The notes below the pieces were generated by a model. It saw nothing but the letters and a program-made list of their open reading frames with translations, made no database searches and was not told the DNA's origin. Position numbers and translations under genes: made by a program. Below, piece by piece: positions 1-13,222 of a DNA stretch of 64,000 nt. The stretch's first letter is position 1. Every line of letters starts with the position of its first letter. Source of the DNA: Oreocharis arfaki (lineage: Eukaryota; Chordata; Aves; Passeriformes; Paramythiidae); the NCBI GenBank assembly GCA_013398015.1, contig VZRR01013890.1:927379-991378 (forward strand), in the 5' to 3' direction.

Positions 1-1074
1 TAATCTCTTAAAAAAACCACTTCTATTCTGCTTGCATAATTTTAGGCTGCAAGAAACATTGTCTTCTGATTTTTATACATAAAAAGTCCAGCTAGTTAAA
101 CTAAGTTTACTTTTGAGCTAGCAGGAGAAGGTCCAGGTTAAGTAACTGAGAGATTGCATTAATTCCAGCTGAGTTAATGAAACTGGTGTGCTAGTTAGCA
201 GAAAATTACTGTTAATTACTAAGGGTCAACCTCTGAAAAGGAAAAAAAGGAGATTACCTAAAGGGAAAACCAGTTCAAAGGTAGGATGGTTTTCAGTACT
301 AATAAACCAGCATTGAACTCCGAGACAGGCTTCCAAACCCTCATTTTCTGGTTTCATATGTTTTGGCAGACCAAAAGTCTGAATCAAGTCCACTGAATCC
401 ATAAATGTAAAATTTTTCTTGATCCAATGCTGTTTAATTCTGAAGTATTGCAGGCTTAAATGACATTGCATGAAGTAATTCCTGCTTCAATGGATTCCTG
501 AGCCTGTGCTGAACCTTATGGAATGAACGTCTGGGATTTTTTCTTTCAGGTTCCCTGCCATGTAGGTGCTTTTCACAGCTGCAAGTGCATTAGCTTCAGT
601 ACACTTTGGATTTATACCTTTGAACAGAAGGGAAAGAGGACTGCTTTTAATTTCAGCCATCTAAAAGTTTGGGTTTCAGCCCAAGTTGCCTGTCTGTGTT
701 TTTTCTATTGCAAGTAAGACAAAAGTGCACCATCAACTGATAACCATCAGTTAGTTTTAAGGAACATGTTTTAGGATCTGGTGAATCTTAAGAATAAATG
801 TGGTTTGCCTAAATTGGGTTTTTTGTGCTTTTTTTTTTTTTAATGTGATTAAAAAAGGCTCTTGCCTGTAGACATGTTATATACAACCACAGTAAACTCC
901 ACCAGTGTAAGAGACATTGCTATTGTTAGAGCAGAAAAGGCAGAATTCTCTCATCTTCAAGAAGGAAAAAGGTAGCTGAACTATGTTTAGTTGCAAGTAC
1001 AGAAGAGTAAGGTGGTATTTAGTGATTGATAACTTAAAATTCAGATCTTGCTAGGTAAAAAAAAAAAAACAAAC
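1..1074. other. Unassigned AT-rich non-coding DNA
   Basis: No repeat family or gene is recognised here. It contains a T-rich run near 829-841 and a 13-base A run near 1057-1069. A weak possible exon (550-713, plus strand) is bounded by a strong acceptor-like tract and a GTAAGA donor and stays open in one frame, but its translation resembles nothing I know. It is listed among the findings only. Confidence 0.6.
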
Positions 1075-1290
1075 ATGGAAAAATCTGTCTTTGTGGAGGA
1101 AGGTTCTCCACTAAGAGAGTAGTTGGGCACTGGAACAGGCTCCTCAGGGAAGTGGTCACAGCACCAACCTGACAGAGTTCAAGAAGCATTTGGACAATGC
1201 TCTTGGGCACATGATATGATTCTTGAGGATGTCCTGTGCAGGGCCAGGAGTGGACTCTATGCTCCTGATGGGTGCCTTCCAACTCAGGAT
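1075..1290 (+). mobile_element. CR1 LINE, 3'-end fragment
   Basis: This is the 3' untranslated end of a CR1 non-LTR retrotransposon in sense orientation. Several phrases typical of avian CR1 tails can be read in order: 'gggcactggaacaggctcc', 'gggaagtggtcacagcacc', 'gacagagttcaagaagcatt', 'tgtcctgtgcagggccagga', then 'ggactctatgctcctgatgg' and 'ccttccaactcaggatattc'. CR1 copies are usually truncated at the 5' end, so a 3'-only fragment is expected. No open reading frame of the element is present. The 5' boundary is uncertain by a few tens of bases. The 3' end passes straight into an (ATTCT)n array, which looks like an expansion of the normal CR1 ATTCTATG-type tail. Confidence 0.92.
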
Positions 1291-1354
1291 ATTCTATTCT
1301 ATTCTATTCTATTCTATTCTATTCTATTCTATTCTATTCTATTCTATTCTATTC
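1291..1354 (+). repeat. (ATTCT)12 pentanucleotide microsatellite
   Basis: Twelve uninterrupted copies of ATTCT occupy 1291-1350, followed by a partial copy. The array directly abuts the CR1 3' end and shares the first five bases of the CR1 tail octamer, so it probably arose by expansion of that tail. The perfect array suggests it may be length-polymorphic. Confidence 0.97.
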
Positions 1355-4300
1355 CTGCACCTACTAGAGATGAAAGCTAAAGAAATACAGTGACAAACAC
1401 CCTGAACCAGTTTAGCCCTTTTGGGTGAGCAGGTGCAGGTGATACTAAAGATTCAAATTGTCTTCTCCACAAAGAACAAGGGAGAAGAAAGCACAGCAGA
1501 TAAGAAAGGTTTTCAGACTAACCTGTCTGAAATGCTAATAAAACTTATGTGGATATTCAAATTGCTACTTATACTTCTTGTTATTTCTGATTTTAATTGC
1601 TTTTGGGCCTTAGAAGAACTGCAAGGGTACAAAATACACAGCAGACAAAGGATTCTATCAAGTTAAAAGCCTAGTGTTATCAATTATACTGATTGAAAAG
1701 AGGAAACAATGAGAGGAAGTGTGCATTGATTGAATAGTACAGACACACTGCTGGCTCCAGCTAATGGAGTTATTTAGGAAACTTTGGGTTCTACTCCCAA
1801 AAGCAACCTCTCATAATTAATTTATTGTATTGTATTGTTTCTGGAACCTATTAAGCAAGAACGTTGTCACATGGAAACCTACAGTGTTGTCTTTTGAATG
1901 ATGCCAACAATGCAATTCCTAATCACAGAGGAATTTGTTTGGAAATTATATGAGATAGGAACAAGAATAAATATAAAATAATGTTTTATAAAAAAATTTA
2001 ATACAAAAGTAGAGAGACAGAAAAACGCCATTGAAAAGCTTTTCTGTCTTTTTGGCCAAACAAGACATAATAGTTTTTGGGGGCAATCATGGAAATTTTT
2101 TATATCCATCCGTGACTGAATGTTCTAAACTGGTCATATAAAGGTGTTTGTATATATATTATACACTGACATATATAACTACTGTATATCGGGTCACATG
2201 CTAAACCAAACAGTGACACTGGAGGAAAGCGCATCCACTCAAACACCAGCAAAAGGTACATTCAAATATTCAAAAATAATAATTTAAAAAATAATCTTTT
2301 TATTGCATGTGCTCTATTATGTTCTCCAATTCTTCTGAGTCAGAATTTCTCTAGCCAGTTGAATCAACCATTTTTCTTTAAATATCTCATAGCCCAGAAT
2401 TCAGGATCTCAAGACCTGTATCTGGTTTCTCACAGCATTTGAAATAAATATGTAGATAAGTACGTGGATTAAGAATTCTGAAAGGGCTCCAAACTCATAA
2501 ACTTCATCAGTTCAGAAGTCACTTGAAGCACAGACTTCTAGAAGATTAGGAAGACGATTTTAATAGAACTGGAAAAAGTATAACTCATAATTGACTGTTT
2601 AGTGTAGCACTATGAACAGAAATAGTTTCCAATACAGTACCAGCAGATAATTAACAGAGTCAGTATTATATGGATGCTGGCAAATATGTTCTTAGTTTTT
2701 CTTAGGCAGAGAAACTAAGTAATTCAAAGTTGTCAAATAGAAGAAGGAATTGTTTCACTTCAGGCATTCATTTTTGACATCAGTAATGGACGACCACACA
2801 GAAATACATTCAATGATTAAACATTCTTGTCTAAACATAGGAGCCAGAATAATTTTTCTGAATAACAGTACAGTGCCTTTTCGATGTAGTTCAATTACTT
2901 ATGTCAGTCATCTGAGAACATGCTTTATTTCACACAGATTTATATTCTTCCACAGATGACAGGTGAAACCTCATGGCTGTGATGATGGCAGACTCCTTTC
3001 TCTCAATCCTGTGGCACTTTGCAACTCATTGTGGCCCAAGCAGGCTTGTCTGTCCCATACCTTCTGGAGGACTACTGGGATCTCCAGTACTCCAGAAGCC
3101 ATGCCTATCCAGGAGGAGCAGACCAGAAGACTGACACTTCACTGGGTCCTGTCGCAGTGTGCTCTTGGGGCTGTGGACCACTCCTGCTCCAGTCCAATCC
3201 CAGGGCAGGCTCAAACAACGCGCACTGGGCTGCACCAAAGGCTTGGAGAGGTGGCAGGGAATCTGGAGACAGTCTCTGCTCATCACAGGGATATGAGGAA
3301 GTCATGCACATCTGTAATTGGTGACTCAGGGGCTGACATCCTCTATAATGACAGAGCAGCTGATGGACGATGATGGCTGGAATCAGCAATCCAGCAGTGT
3401 CTTGACAAGCTGGACACCACGTAAATGCCAGTGGGGCATGGGGGACACATAACACAGAACTGTGGAGCAGGTATTCCTGAAAAACTGCTCTCCCAGAAAC
3501 CTTCAGATTGCATAGGAAACAGCCAAAATGAGCACTGTAGATGCAGGATGATCAGATTCTTCCCCAGTGTGTCCTGCAAGGTGGGCATGACAACCATAAT
3601 CTCACCTCACCACGTTCAAGTACAGCTTCACAGCTTTATGTCTAACATGAAAAGCCCAGCAGAACTTGGGTTTTTCTTTCCTTTGTTGATCATGCTAAAC
3701 TACAAAATGCTAGACTTCCTAAGTACATTCCAAACTGATCAAGACACTGTAAGACTACCTGATGTGTTTTTTCCTTAAATTCCAGATATTATGTTTAATA
3801 TATTCAGTGCAAATAACAACATTTTGATAATTTTGTGCATCAGTAAATATATCCACATTTAAAGGATTAGTGTGAAGCAGTGTATTTCAAGCTTATTGCA
3901 AATAAGACTTAGAAAGAAGGGCTTTGTAGCAGAAATAGAGATATATATTTATATTAGCAATTTTTATTTTGATTGTAACTACTGAACACTAGGGAATATT
4001 TGATAATTATGCTATAATTTTAACAACAAAAAAATTACATTGCAAGTCTAATATATGCCAGCTTCTATGGGACAAAGGCTGACTCCATAATATGAGGGTA
4101 TAACTTCAAGCTAGCCATCGAAGCCAAATTTCATCAGGAAAGGCAGCCCGGATATAAAAGCATCTGAAATAGACAGCAGATGTCTGACTGCTTATTGGTT
4201 ACACCAAGACTAAAATCCTTGAGTGGGGAGCTTAAGTCTTACATACTTCCATTACCAAGAGAAGGCAGATTTTGTAAAGGTACTTGATAACCTGAAAATG

Positions 4301-7300
4301 CCAGTGGATACCTAGTGGTACTTTGCAAAGTTTTGCCTCTAGTTGCCCAAACGTCCCTAGGGGTAGGCATGTCAGCTTTCAAGTACAGTAATGTAGTCCA
4401 CGTGCAATTTTTCAGTGACAGTGCTGTCTTACTCATTTCTGAGGCCAAAACATAACCAAGGGAAATTAAGATTGTTCTTTTTATAAGCTATAAAGTTTGT
4501 AAATCATCTGGTTGGGATTTAAAGTTGAGCCTGGCTTGGTTGAGAGCCCAGGCCCTGAAACGCTTGTGCTGGGGGCTCTGAGGGAGCAGCATCCTAAAAC
4601 AGATATGGCAGGCAGGAAGGGTCAACAATCCCTTAAAACTATTGCAGAACATGAACCATTGTCTTTAGGCTTTATTCACTTTGGTGCTTTCAAAAATGTC
4701 TCTCTGAGTTCTTCTGGTTGTTGCATAAAAGCTCTCTGTTTATCCTGGAACATGGGAGTGTCCCTAGGTGTATGTGGAAAGAAAAATTTAGGAGTGAGTA
4801 AGGACACTACCAGAGTTTTTTAATTCAGGGTAGAGGTAGTTTGTTTTATGTGCTGCATTTTGTTTTTCAGTGCAGTGCTTCAGGGCAACATGACTGTCTA
4901 CATTTTCTTAAGTACATAAAAGTATGGATATTCAGTGTACATGGAGAGAGGCATGTCAAACACATAACACAAGGCACTTTTTTTTCAGTGAATCATTGTG
5001 TCATTCTGTAAATCATTATAGTATAGTCAGCACGATTCTCATTTGAGCTTGGAAAGATATACTTTTATAACATTAGGACTGAATGAGATTTGCCAAAAAC
5101 TATTGCAAAATCTAGAATGTATGCAATAATTCATAATTAAGGAGAGATAATCAATGATTGTTTAACCTATTATCACTGATACTAAGTAGGTAATTCAACA
5201 CAAGTTATTTTCTCGCTATTTAGAAGGAGAAATTTTGATTAAAGAAATAGATTAAATGATTAGAACAATTATACTGCTTCTTGCAACCACTTCTGTTTAC
5301 ATCCTCAGGAAATTAGGGTGATAGCTGCACTAGTTTTGTATTTAGACTTCCCAGGCTCACTAGTCATTGCCCTGATAATTCTGCCTGGTCACATCTGTCA
5401 GTTCGTGCAAGGACATCACACAGAGGTAAAATGTCAGACTTCAGAGAATGAAAAATAACCCTGGGGGTCTCCCAGACATGATTTCAGATAAACTACAGCC
5501 TGAAAAAGAAAATTAAAACAAAAATTTGAGGGCATGTGATGAATCTGTTTTGTCCTTAGTGTACAATGGAGAGGAGACATTTTTTCAGCTACAGCCTGTA
5601 CCATGTTTTTGAAAGCAAGTGTAGCAACAACATGTTAGATTCCAATCGCTCTTACTTCTTTTGATGTTCAAGGAAACTGGTGTGTGCTTGGAATGAAGAA
5701 ATAGGCTGATACTTTATACTGGAATTTAGGATTTTAAGGTGACCCATGCACAAAGTCACTGAGCTAGTTTGTTTTTAAATAGACTTAGTTTAAAACAATG
5801 CAGTACCCAGCTTAGACACTTTAAACAAGTTACACTGCATATTTCTAAGCACATAATTTTGCCCCCAAGCAGGATAGTCAAAATAACAGAATGTGAATCT
5901 CCACTTAATCTTTAGATTTAGGTTGCCTTGATTTATAAAAACTTGTGTGTAGCTGAGATGAAAGCAAGGAGGACTATATTTCTTTGTGCATATTGTTATA
6001 GTTAATCCAAGGTGCACTATGTATATTATAATACTGAAATACGATGAGTAGGCAGCATGGTAAAGATTGGAAGAGATTTAGAATTAATATAGACACAATT
6101 GTTGGCAAATAGATAATTCTACCTTCTCCCCATGGTAGACTTAGACAGTAAGTCTCAGTCTACCTGAATGCATATTTGTAACCAAAACTCCCACGTTCTA
6201 GTTACTTTCCAGCATCAGACATGGTGGTTTTGTCATCAGACTGGAAATACTCATCATTCACACTCCATCAGAAGACCACAAAATAAAATTTTAATAAATA
6301 TACTATTTCCTTAGTAGCTTTACAGCTCAAGCAGTATTACTGTGCTATCAATAAAATTCATATGCAATTGCACTGAATTCAGATATACCTGAAGGCTTAT
6401 CTTTGGCATATTTTTAGCTGAATATATATCTCATTGGATAAATGTTGTAAAACTTCACATGTAGAAAATTTAGGAAGAGATTTTCAAAAGAAAGTGACTT
6501 TTTAACTGTATAGAAATTGACTTCGAAAAAAACCTGTAGCTATAAAATACTAAACTATCTATATTTTATAGAATCTGAAAACAGTTTTTCATTATAATAT
6601 TACATTTATTTTCCTATTTATCATACGTATCAGAATTCCAGAAATCTTAATGTAAGGAACAAATACATATTCTGGGAAAAACAGTGAACTCAGGCTTTTC
6701 ACGGGACATAAAATCCATCAGGAGGATTATTATCTCCTCATTATGGAGAGCAGATGATGACAAAAATAGTGTGACAGAGATCTTGTTATTCTCTGGTCTT
6801 CATTGTAAGAGTTAATTGTTTTAAAAGGCAATTTCCTGTCCTGTGGCAGACATCTGCAGGTCCCTTGGCTGTGACAGTTTAGGGTGGCCTCTACCAGCTT
6901 CACTGTCAGTGCTTTGTAGACCTCTGTAACTTCAGGCTGTTGGTGGGATTTCCAAGTTCAGAAAACTATGGACATTTAGATCCTGCAGTAATCCATCTGA
7001 GATTGACTTTAAAAGACATTGCAGGTATTTGCTATCTGTGTATATTAAGAACCCATGTTCTCCAATTTCATTTGCGTGTGTATTGTACACACATGTGTGC
7101 ATATATACCCTAAGCATGTATGACTTCAAACTTAGGAAGGAGAGATGATATAAATCACCGGTGGGATGCAAGCTCAGAAGCATACATAGAGATGTACCTT
7201 TGTAATTCCTTGTACTAATGAATGTATATTTAGCCTCCAAACATGTTAAAACCCTTTTAATATACAAGGGTGTTTTCCACATCATTAGTATATACACTGG

Positions 7301-10300
7301 GGCATACTTCAGAAATAAATGTGCAGTATAACTTACCAGTGTGCAGAACTGCATATTTGTCAATAATTTGTAGTGTTTTTCGTGCTTGTACCTACTTAAA
7401 ATAATCTACTTAATAGAATTACTGCTTTTCTCTGCACAATATCTAAAAATAGAAACAACATATACATGACTTTAAAAATCTGTTGTTATTCCTTATAATA
7501 GGATATTACTTTATTCATGTGTTGATACGTATTATAACAAAAAGCAGTAATTTTTTTTTTGGTTTCTGTGACCAAAAGGATTATTCTATGTGTAAAAAAA
7601 AAATACATTAAAATAAATGATCTTAAACACATTTCATTTTATCTGAAAATTTTCCAAACCATAAATAAAATAATCTAAATCAAAAGAAGCATTTAAAACA
7701 TTTCTGAAATTAACTTATTATATGTTATTGAAGATAGATAAGGGAATGGATTTTACACAGATATCTGTAATTTTGTTAAATTAATGTAATAAGGATTTTT
7801 TATTTAAGTAAGATCAGAAAATTGGACCATTTTGAAAGAGGATTGTAATATCTGTCTCTAGGGACCAATTATCTTTAACATACTGATAGCATTCCCCTGA
7901 ATCTGAAGTCTTCTACATGGGACAAAGCTGAAATGCTAAAATGCTAATTTTATCCGCCAGGTTCTTGAGGTTTCCACTTCTCAGTGGCACTGTGAAACTT
8001 CACACTTATATTTCCTATCACTTCTGTTATGAAGCTTCACAGGGTCTACCTGGAAATCTCGAGAAGAATAAAGAACCCTGTTATGCCTCTGTGAATTTTT
8101 GGCACTAACCAAAGAAATCACTTCCTGACACCTCAAATATTTAATGTTTTCTTTTTCATGCAAGATTCATATTTCAGAATAATATTGCCTTTATTTTACT
8201 GAACATGTTTAGTATGAAATTAATAATTCAACTGTAATCACATGTCAAATTGTACAGCTTTTACATACATACACTGTGTATAATATAAAAATTGCATATA
8301 CCTGTATTGAAAAAAATTAATAACTGCATTGTTTCAGAAGTTAAGTAAAAAAGTATTAATGAGATTGTACCAGGAACGCAGCTCCATATTACTCTGTCTA
8401 ATATGTCAGTACTTACTGGAGTGTTGTTTGGTTAATATGAAGAAGGAATGGCTGGAAATGGTTAACTTGGTTTTATCTGCTCATGACTTCTAGATAGCTC
8501 CATTACCCTTTCAGACAATATTCCCCTGACATAGAAATAAGGTCCTGACTATTTCACCAGTGTTGATTTAAGATAAATCTTTACCTGAAATTGTCAATGA
8601 CCATTGAACTTACATGTAAATTACTTCAGATCTTTAAAGATTAGAGAACTTTCATAATTTCCATCAGTATTTATTTTAGCTGTGTTGGAGTGGTCCCTTC
8701 AGCTATTTCTGCAGGCATGGTAAGAAAATTTCATCATGCATAGGACTTAAACTGCATTGAAATGAAATAACAGCTATATCAGAAGCTGTTAGACATGGTT
8801 TTCATTTTTGTCAAATTTTCTGGGCTTTTTTAATCGTATAGCATTAAAATAAATGCCCTTCATTGCTGTCATTTTTATTGTAACATCAGAAAAGTTTGCA
8901 GCAGGAAGATTTCTTTTATTTTTTTTTTAATCTTGACATAAGTTGTGGGAAAAGTTTTACTTTCTGTGTAGGCAAATATAGCCAAGTAAAAGTTCATGGG
9001 ATCTATGACTTGCAGTCTGGTGCCCCTCACCGCCCTTCCCCAAAAGATGGCTGGTCTTGAAAGGTGAATATGGGGGAAATCCACAGATTAACAGGCACAT
9101 ACAATCCTATTCACACCAATGGCAAGGGTTTTCTCTATTTTTTAAAGTACTGTGGGGACACAACTTACGCTGGAAGTATTATTTCAAAGTTGCTAATGCC
9201 ACAATTCCTACGTTTTTAGACCTTGCTCTTGATCTGTTAAGAAGGTAAATTTCCAGTCATTTAACATTAGACAAGTCATCCCATCACCAGAAGACTATTT
9301 GCATTACTGACTCTTCCACTTTCAGTCATGTGCCCATAGGCAATTAGATTGCTGAATTATGATTAGCTAAATGCATTCTCCATTGGACCACCTTAATTAG
9401 AGTGATGAATCTTTCATTTTGTATGATAATGTGACATATGGCAAAAGGAGATCATTTCAAGACTACTCTTCCGTGTCATAGTCTCACAGACATCACCAAT
9501 GGATCTCTCAAGATGATTTCAAATTTCATTGCATTTAATACAAATAATAGGTATATGACTGTTAAAATAGAATACAAAATAGAATTTCAAAATGTGTTGT
9601 AGGATGCTCATGCTTCACCAAGCCAAAACTGATTCCAATTACTTTTTCTGTAGTTTGTAAAATAGGAAAAAATGTTGCAGTGAAGCAGGAAGACATCAGG
9701 TGATGTCTTACATATCTTAGGACAGGATGAATTGTTCCTCAAAAGCACCTATTCCTCGCCATTTACTATGTAGGAGACTGAAAAACCTAGATATGCCATG
9801 GGTTTTAATAATTATGTTTTCAGATTATTATCATTAGGGAAGATGAATCCTATTTTAGCATTTTATAAAGCAATTGAGAAGTCCATTAAAGTTATATGGG
9901 AACAAATTTCATCCAAAATTCACTGCTTACTCAGAAAGTTATGACATTAAGTTATAGTAAATATATATTTTGCATTTTGTTCTCCATCTGCAGTAGTTGT
10001 GTTAGGGTACAGGACTGGCACAAAACACTGTCAGCGTTTGTTTTAAGTGACTGGATAGCTTTTGCTTGGTTTCCCTATGATATGTAATTTGAAAAGTCTG
10101 AAAAATGAAAGGTTCTACCATTAGTTTCACTCTTTTAATCACCAGACTAAAATGAAGAGATCTTAGAATTCAAACCCCAAAGCTCAGGCATAGGAGCTTT
10201 TTTCACCTAGAACTTGCAGGATTTTAGTTTTTAGGCAGATTTGCTGACAGGCTACTAAATGAGCAGGTATATCAAATGGCAACAGCTCAGGCTATGAACT

Positions 10301-13160
10301 GTGTGTAGCAGATACACTTCTTCAGGTCTAGATTGTGTCTGACCAAAAGCCTTCATTCAGGTGTCATCACCATGTCTTCCAAAATGCCGACTGACACAAC
10401 TTAGAAAAACTGTGAGCAATGAGCAATTGTTAAAGACTGTTATAGTTCACAATCCTAGGCTAAGATCTTCCAGAAAAAACAGTGCCTCTTCTGAGAGGTA
10501 GAACTGATGTTTTGAATTAAGATGTCCAAGCATCTTAATGAAACTGAAATACATTTTCTGTCACGATAGCAAAGTATATTTGCAAAAAAGGGTATCATTA
10601 TTTTTCCCTCCGGACTGAAAACTTAAAGAATTTTATCTCATTTAATCATAACTATTCTGGTCTCAGCCTTTACCTCAATGTGTTTGATTAAGCCCTGTTT
10701 ACTTAAAACATACTTCAAACTTCTGGCAGCTGTAAGGAGTGATTAGTCATTCGTTTGAATCAGAATCTTGTCAATTCACACTTCAGTTTGAGGAGCAAAA
10801 ACTACAAACATAGTTTCAAACAATTTATAAAATTAACTTTTTTTTCTTTGCTTTCAAGTGTAGGTTGGGGGTGGAGGAGCTGGGCTGCTTCTCAAGAGCT
10901 TCTTATTAACATAATGAGTGATTAGTAACCAAAATCAGAAGTTGCCCCATGTTTACATTAAATCTATTTTTATGATTTGCAAAAAGTACAAGCAAAGCTT
11001 TGGATAATTGCTCACTATCGTTCACAGGGATTAAACACATCAGCTTCTCACATTAAAAGATCACAGAAGTGAATGTATTATAGGATTAATGTTTTGAGTC
11101 ACTTTTAGATATTTAAAATATTTAACTAATATGCGGCAATATTATATTCACACTTCAAAGATATTTTAAAATTAGTTACCCAGCCAGGACTAATCCAGTT
11201 AAAAAGAGAAACAGAGTGAAGAAAAGATTTTTTAACGTCAATCGAATAGTGATATGAAATTTTTATTAGTATCAAGAGTCCATGTTTTCTCTACCTTCCA
11301 GAAAGGGATAATGCAAGTTGAAAGATTTGTAAATAGAGGATAGTTTATTAAATGCTCCAGTGCCTGTTCTTGTTTTAATAATAAAAAAAGTAAAATCCAG
11401 CTTGAAGTAATAACATCTCATCTTAAAGCATCCTTAACAGAAAACAGGGAGTTGAGCCAATTTGCTTTAGAAAGGAATTTAAAAGGGAATCTGGCTGAAC
11501 TAAAGACATGTAAGCAAAATGCAGATGCAGTACAACTAGGCAGAAAATGAAAGGTCTGCTTAGTCCTGTGTGATGCTCTTTGTTTGACAGGTTGCTTGCA
11601 CTTGGCACAGAATTTGTGTAAAGCAAATGCTGGAGTATGTTCAGAAGGACAGAGCCTTGAGAAGAATCTTATGTTGCATTTAGCGTTTTCTGTAAGATAG
11701 CAATGAATATTGACCTTGAAAAAAGCACAATGAAATATTTTTAAGCTCTTAGCCACACTTCAGTGCAATGAATTGCTCTTCAGAATGCTTTTCCAATCAT
11801 GTTTACATGTAAAATATAAAAGTGGTTCCACTTGTGGTAGAAAACCTATTCCTCTCTCTGACAGAAACTAAACATTTGTCAAATTCAAGAACCTGAATTC
11901 TGTAAGGTATGTCTTGTAGATAAATGACAAGCATTAGTCTTCATGCTGCTTGCCTACATTCTTTCTTATTTTTATAGTACTTTAGAAATGTCTCATGATG
12001 CAGATTTTACAGTTAAAATGCCTTTCAGGGCTGTAGCCATTTCAGATATCTTGTGATGTGAAATTCTGTCAAAAATGGGTCAACCATGAACTGAAGGTTG
12101 GTTCAACGAAGACAAAGGATGTTATCATTCAGAAAATGAGTGATTCCTTGTACGCTGGGGTTGTTTCACCGTAGTAACAGTTTTCACCCTCTTCCACAGA
12201 TATATGTTTTCCTTTTTTCCATTACAAGGGTTCTGTATAGTTAAATGCAAGAATGTGCAATAATAACAGTTTATTATATCACTAAATCCACTACTTTAGG
12301 TTTTAGAATGACAGTTATATTTTTGCATGAATAGTACATGAACCTTATAACTCACAGGAAGCAAGAATGTATGTGTGTACATATATACATACATATTTAT
12401 ATATATACATCTATGAATATATATGCATGATCATAATCTGTATACTTGTATTCATGTTCATTTCTTCGTGGCATAATTCTCATTCCACTTTATTTTCTGC
12501 CTTTTTTCTGCACGTATCAAATCTTCTAGTCAGTGGTTGAATGTTTAAGGTTTGTGGGGACCTTCCTCCAAGATTATTAATTTTCCTGAGACCTACGGTC
12601 TTGGTAACTATATGAAAATTGCTATTAGATCTATGGCAGAATTAAAAAGCTGGAAAGCTATAAATAATCCAAGACAGATTTATGAAGGGAGCCTGGTGAC
12701 AGCTGCACACAAGTACTTTTTTGAAGAAAACAATCATCTAGGTCCTTAATTTAGAAATCTAATGGCATTAGTATGAGCGCTAAGGATACCCATGAATTCT
12801 CCTTACATTAACAAGTTTATAACCTGTGCTTATACCTTCATATGTGCTTGACACTTTAAATATCAAGCTATACACACAATAATTATCAATTTACTTCTCT
12901 CCCTAAAAGACTGTATTCTTGAATTCCTGGGTTGTGGTTTGTAACCAATATGATGTTACTATATATTATATTTAGGACAACAGACTGAGAACTCTCGACT
13001 TGTAATGGTACTGTAAAACAAGATCTGTATATACTGATAAGCTTTTTCACAATTGTTCTTTTTATACTTAATTATGCATATACTGTTTAAAACACATTAT
13101 GGACTTTCTGAGTAAGTGGAAAATAATTAGGAAGGCATAAAGGTAGCGTTTGGAAGATGT
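1355..13160. other. Long AT-rich stretch without recognised genes or repeats
   Basis: Nothing assignable was found in this 11.8-kb stretch. It is AT-rich with many stop codons in all frames. Region 2960-3500 is locally richer in G+C and holds overlapping open frames on both strands (136 codons plus, 116 codons minus), but none is recognisable. A minus-strand frame of 143 codons at 6932-7363 and one of 112 codons at 11418-11756 also look like chance frames in AT-rich DNA. Imperfect TATG/TATA-rich low-complexity sequence lies at about 12365-12430. The stretch around 9355-9450 is dense in TAATTA-like words and could be a conserved regulatory element, but that cannot be judged from one sequence. 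Confidence 0.6.
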
Positions 13161-13222
13161 CATAGAATCACAGAATATCCTGAGCTGCAGCAGACTCACA
13201 AGGATAATCTTCAACTCCAAAC
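13161..13222 (-). mobile_element. CR1 LINE, extreme 3' tail
   Basis: The plus strand begins 'catagaatcacagaatatcc', the reverse complement of the CR1 terminal ATTCTATG repeats. It continues into a degenerate version of the adjacent CR1 tail ('actcacaaggataatcttca', 'aactccaa'). Only about 60 bases of the element remain, so this is a severely truncated insertion in antisense orientation. The inner boundary is approximate. Confidence 0.75.

Noticed and set aside
6932..7363. 143-codon minus-strand frame as a gene
   Set aside because: Tyr/Leu/Ser-rich composition is what AT-rich DNA gives by chance, and no family resemblance is seen.
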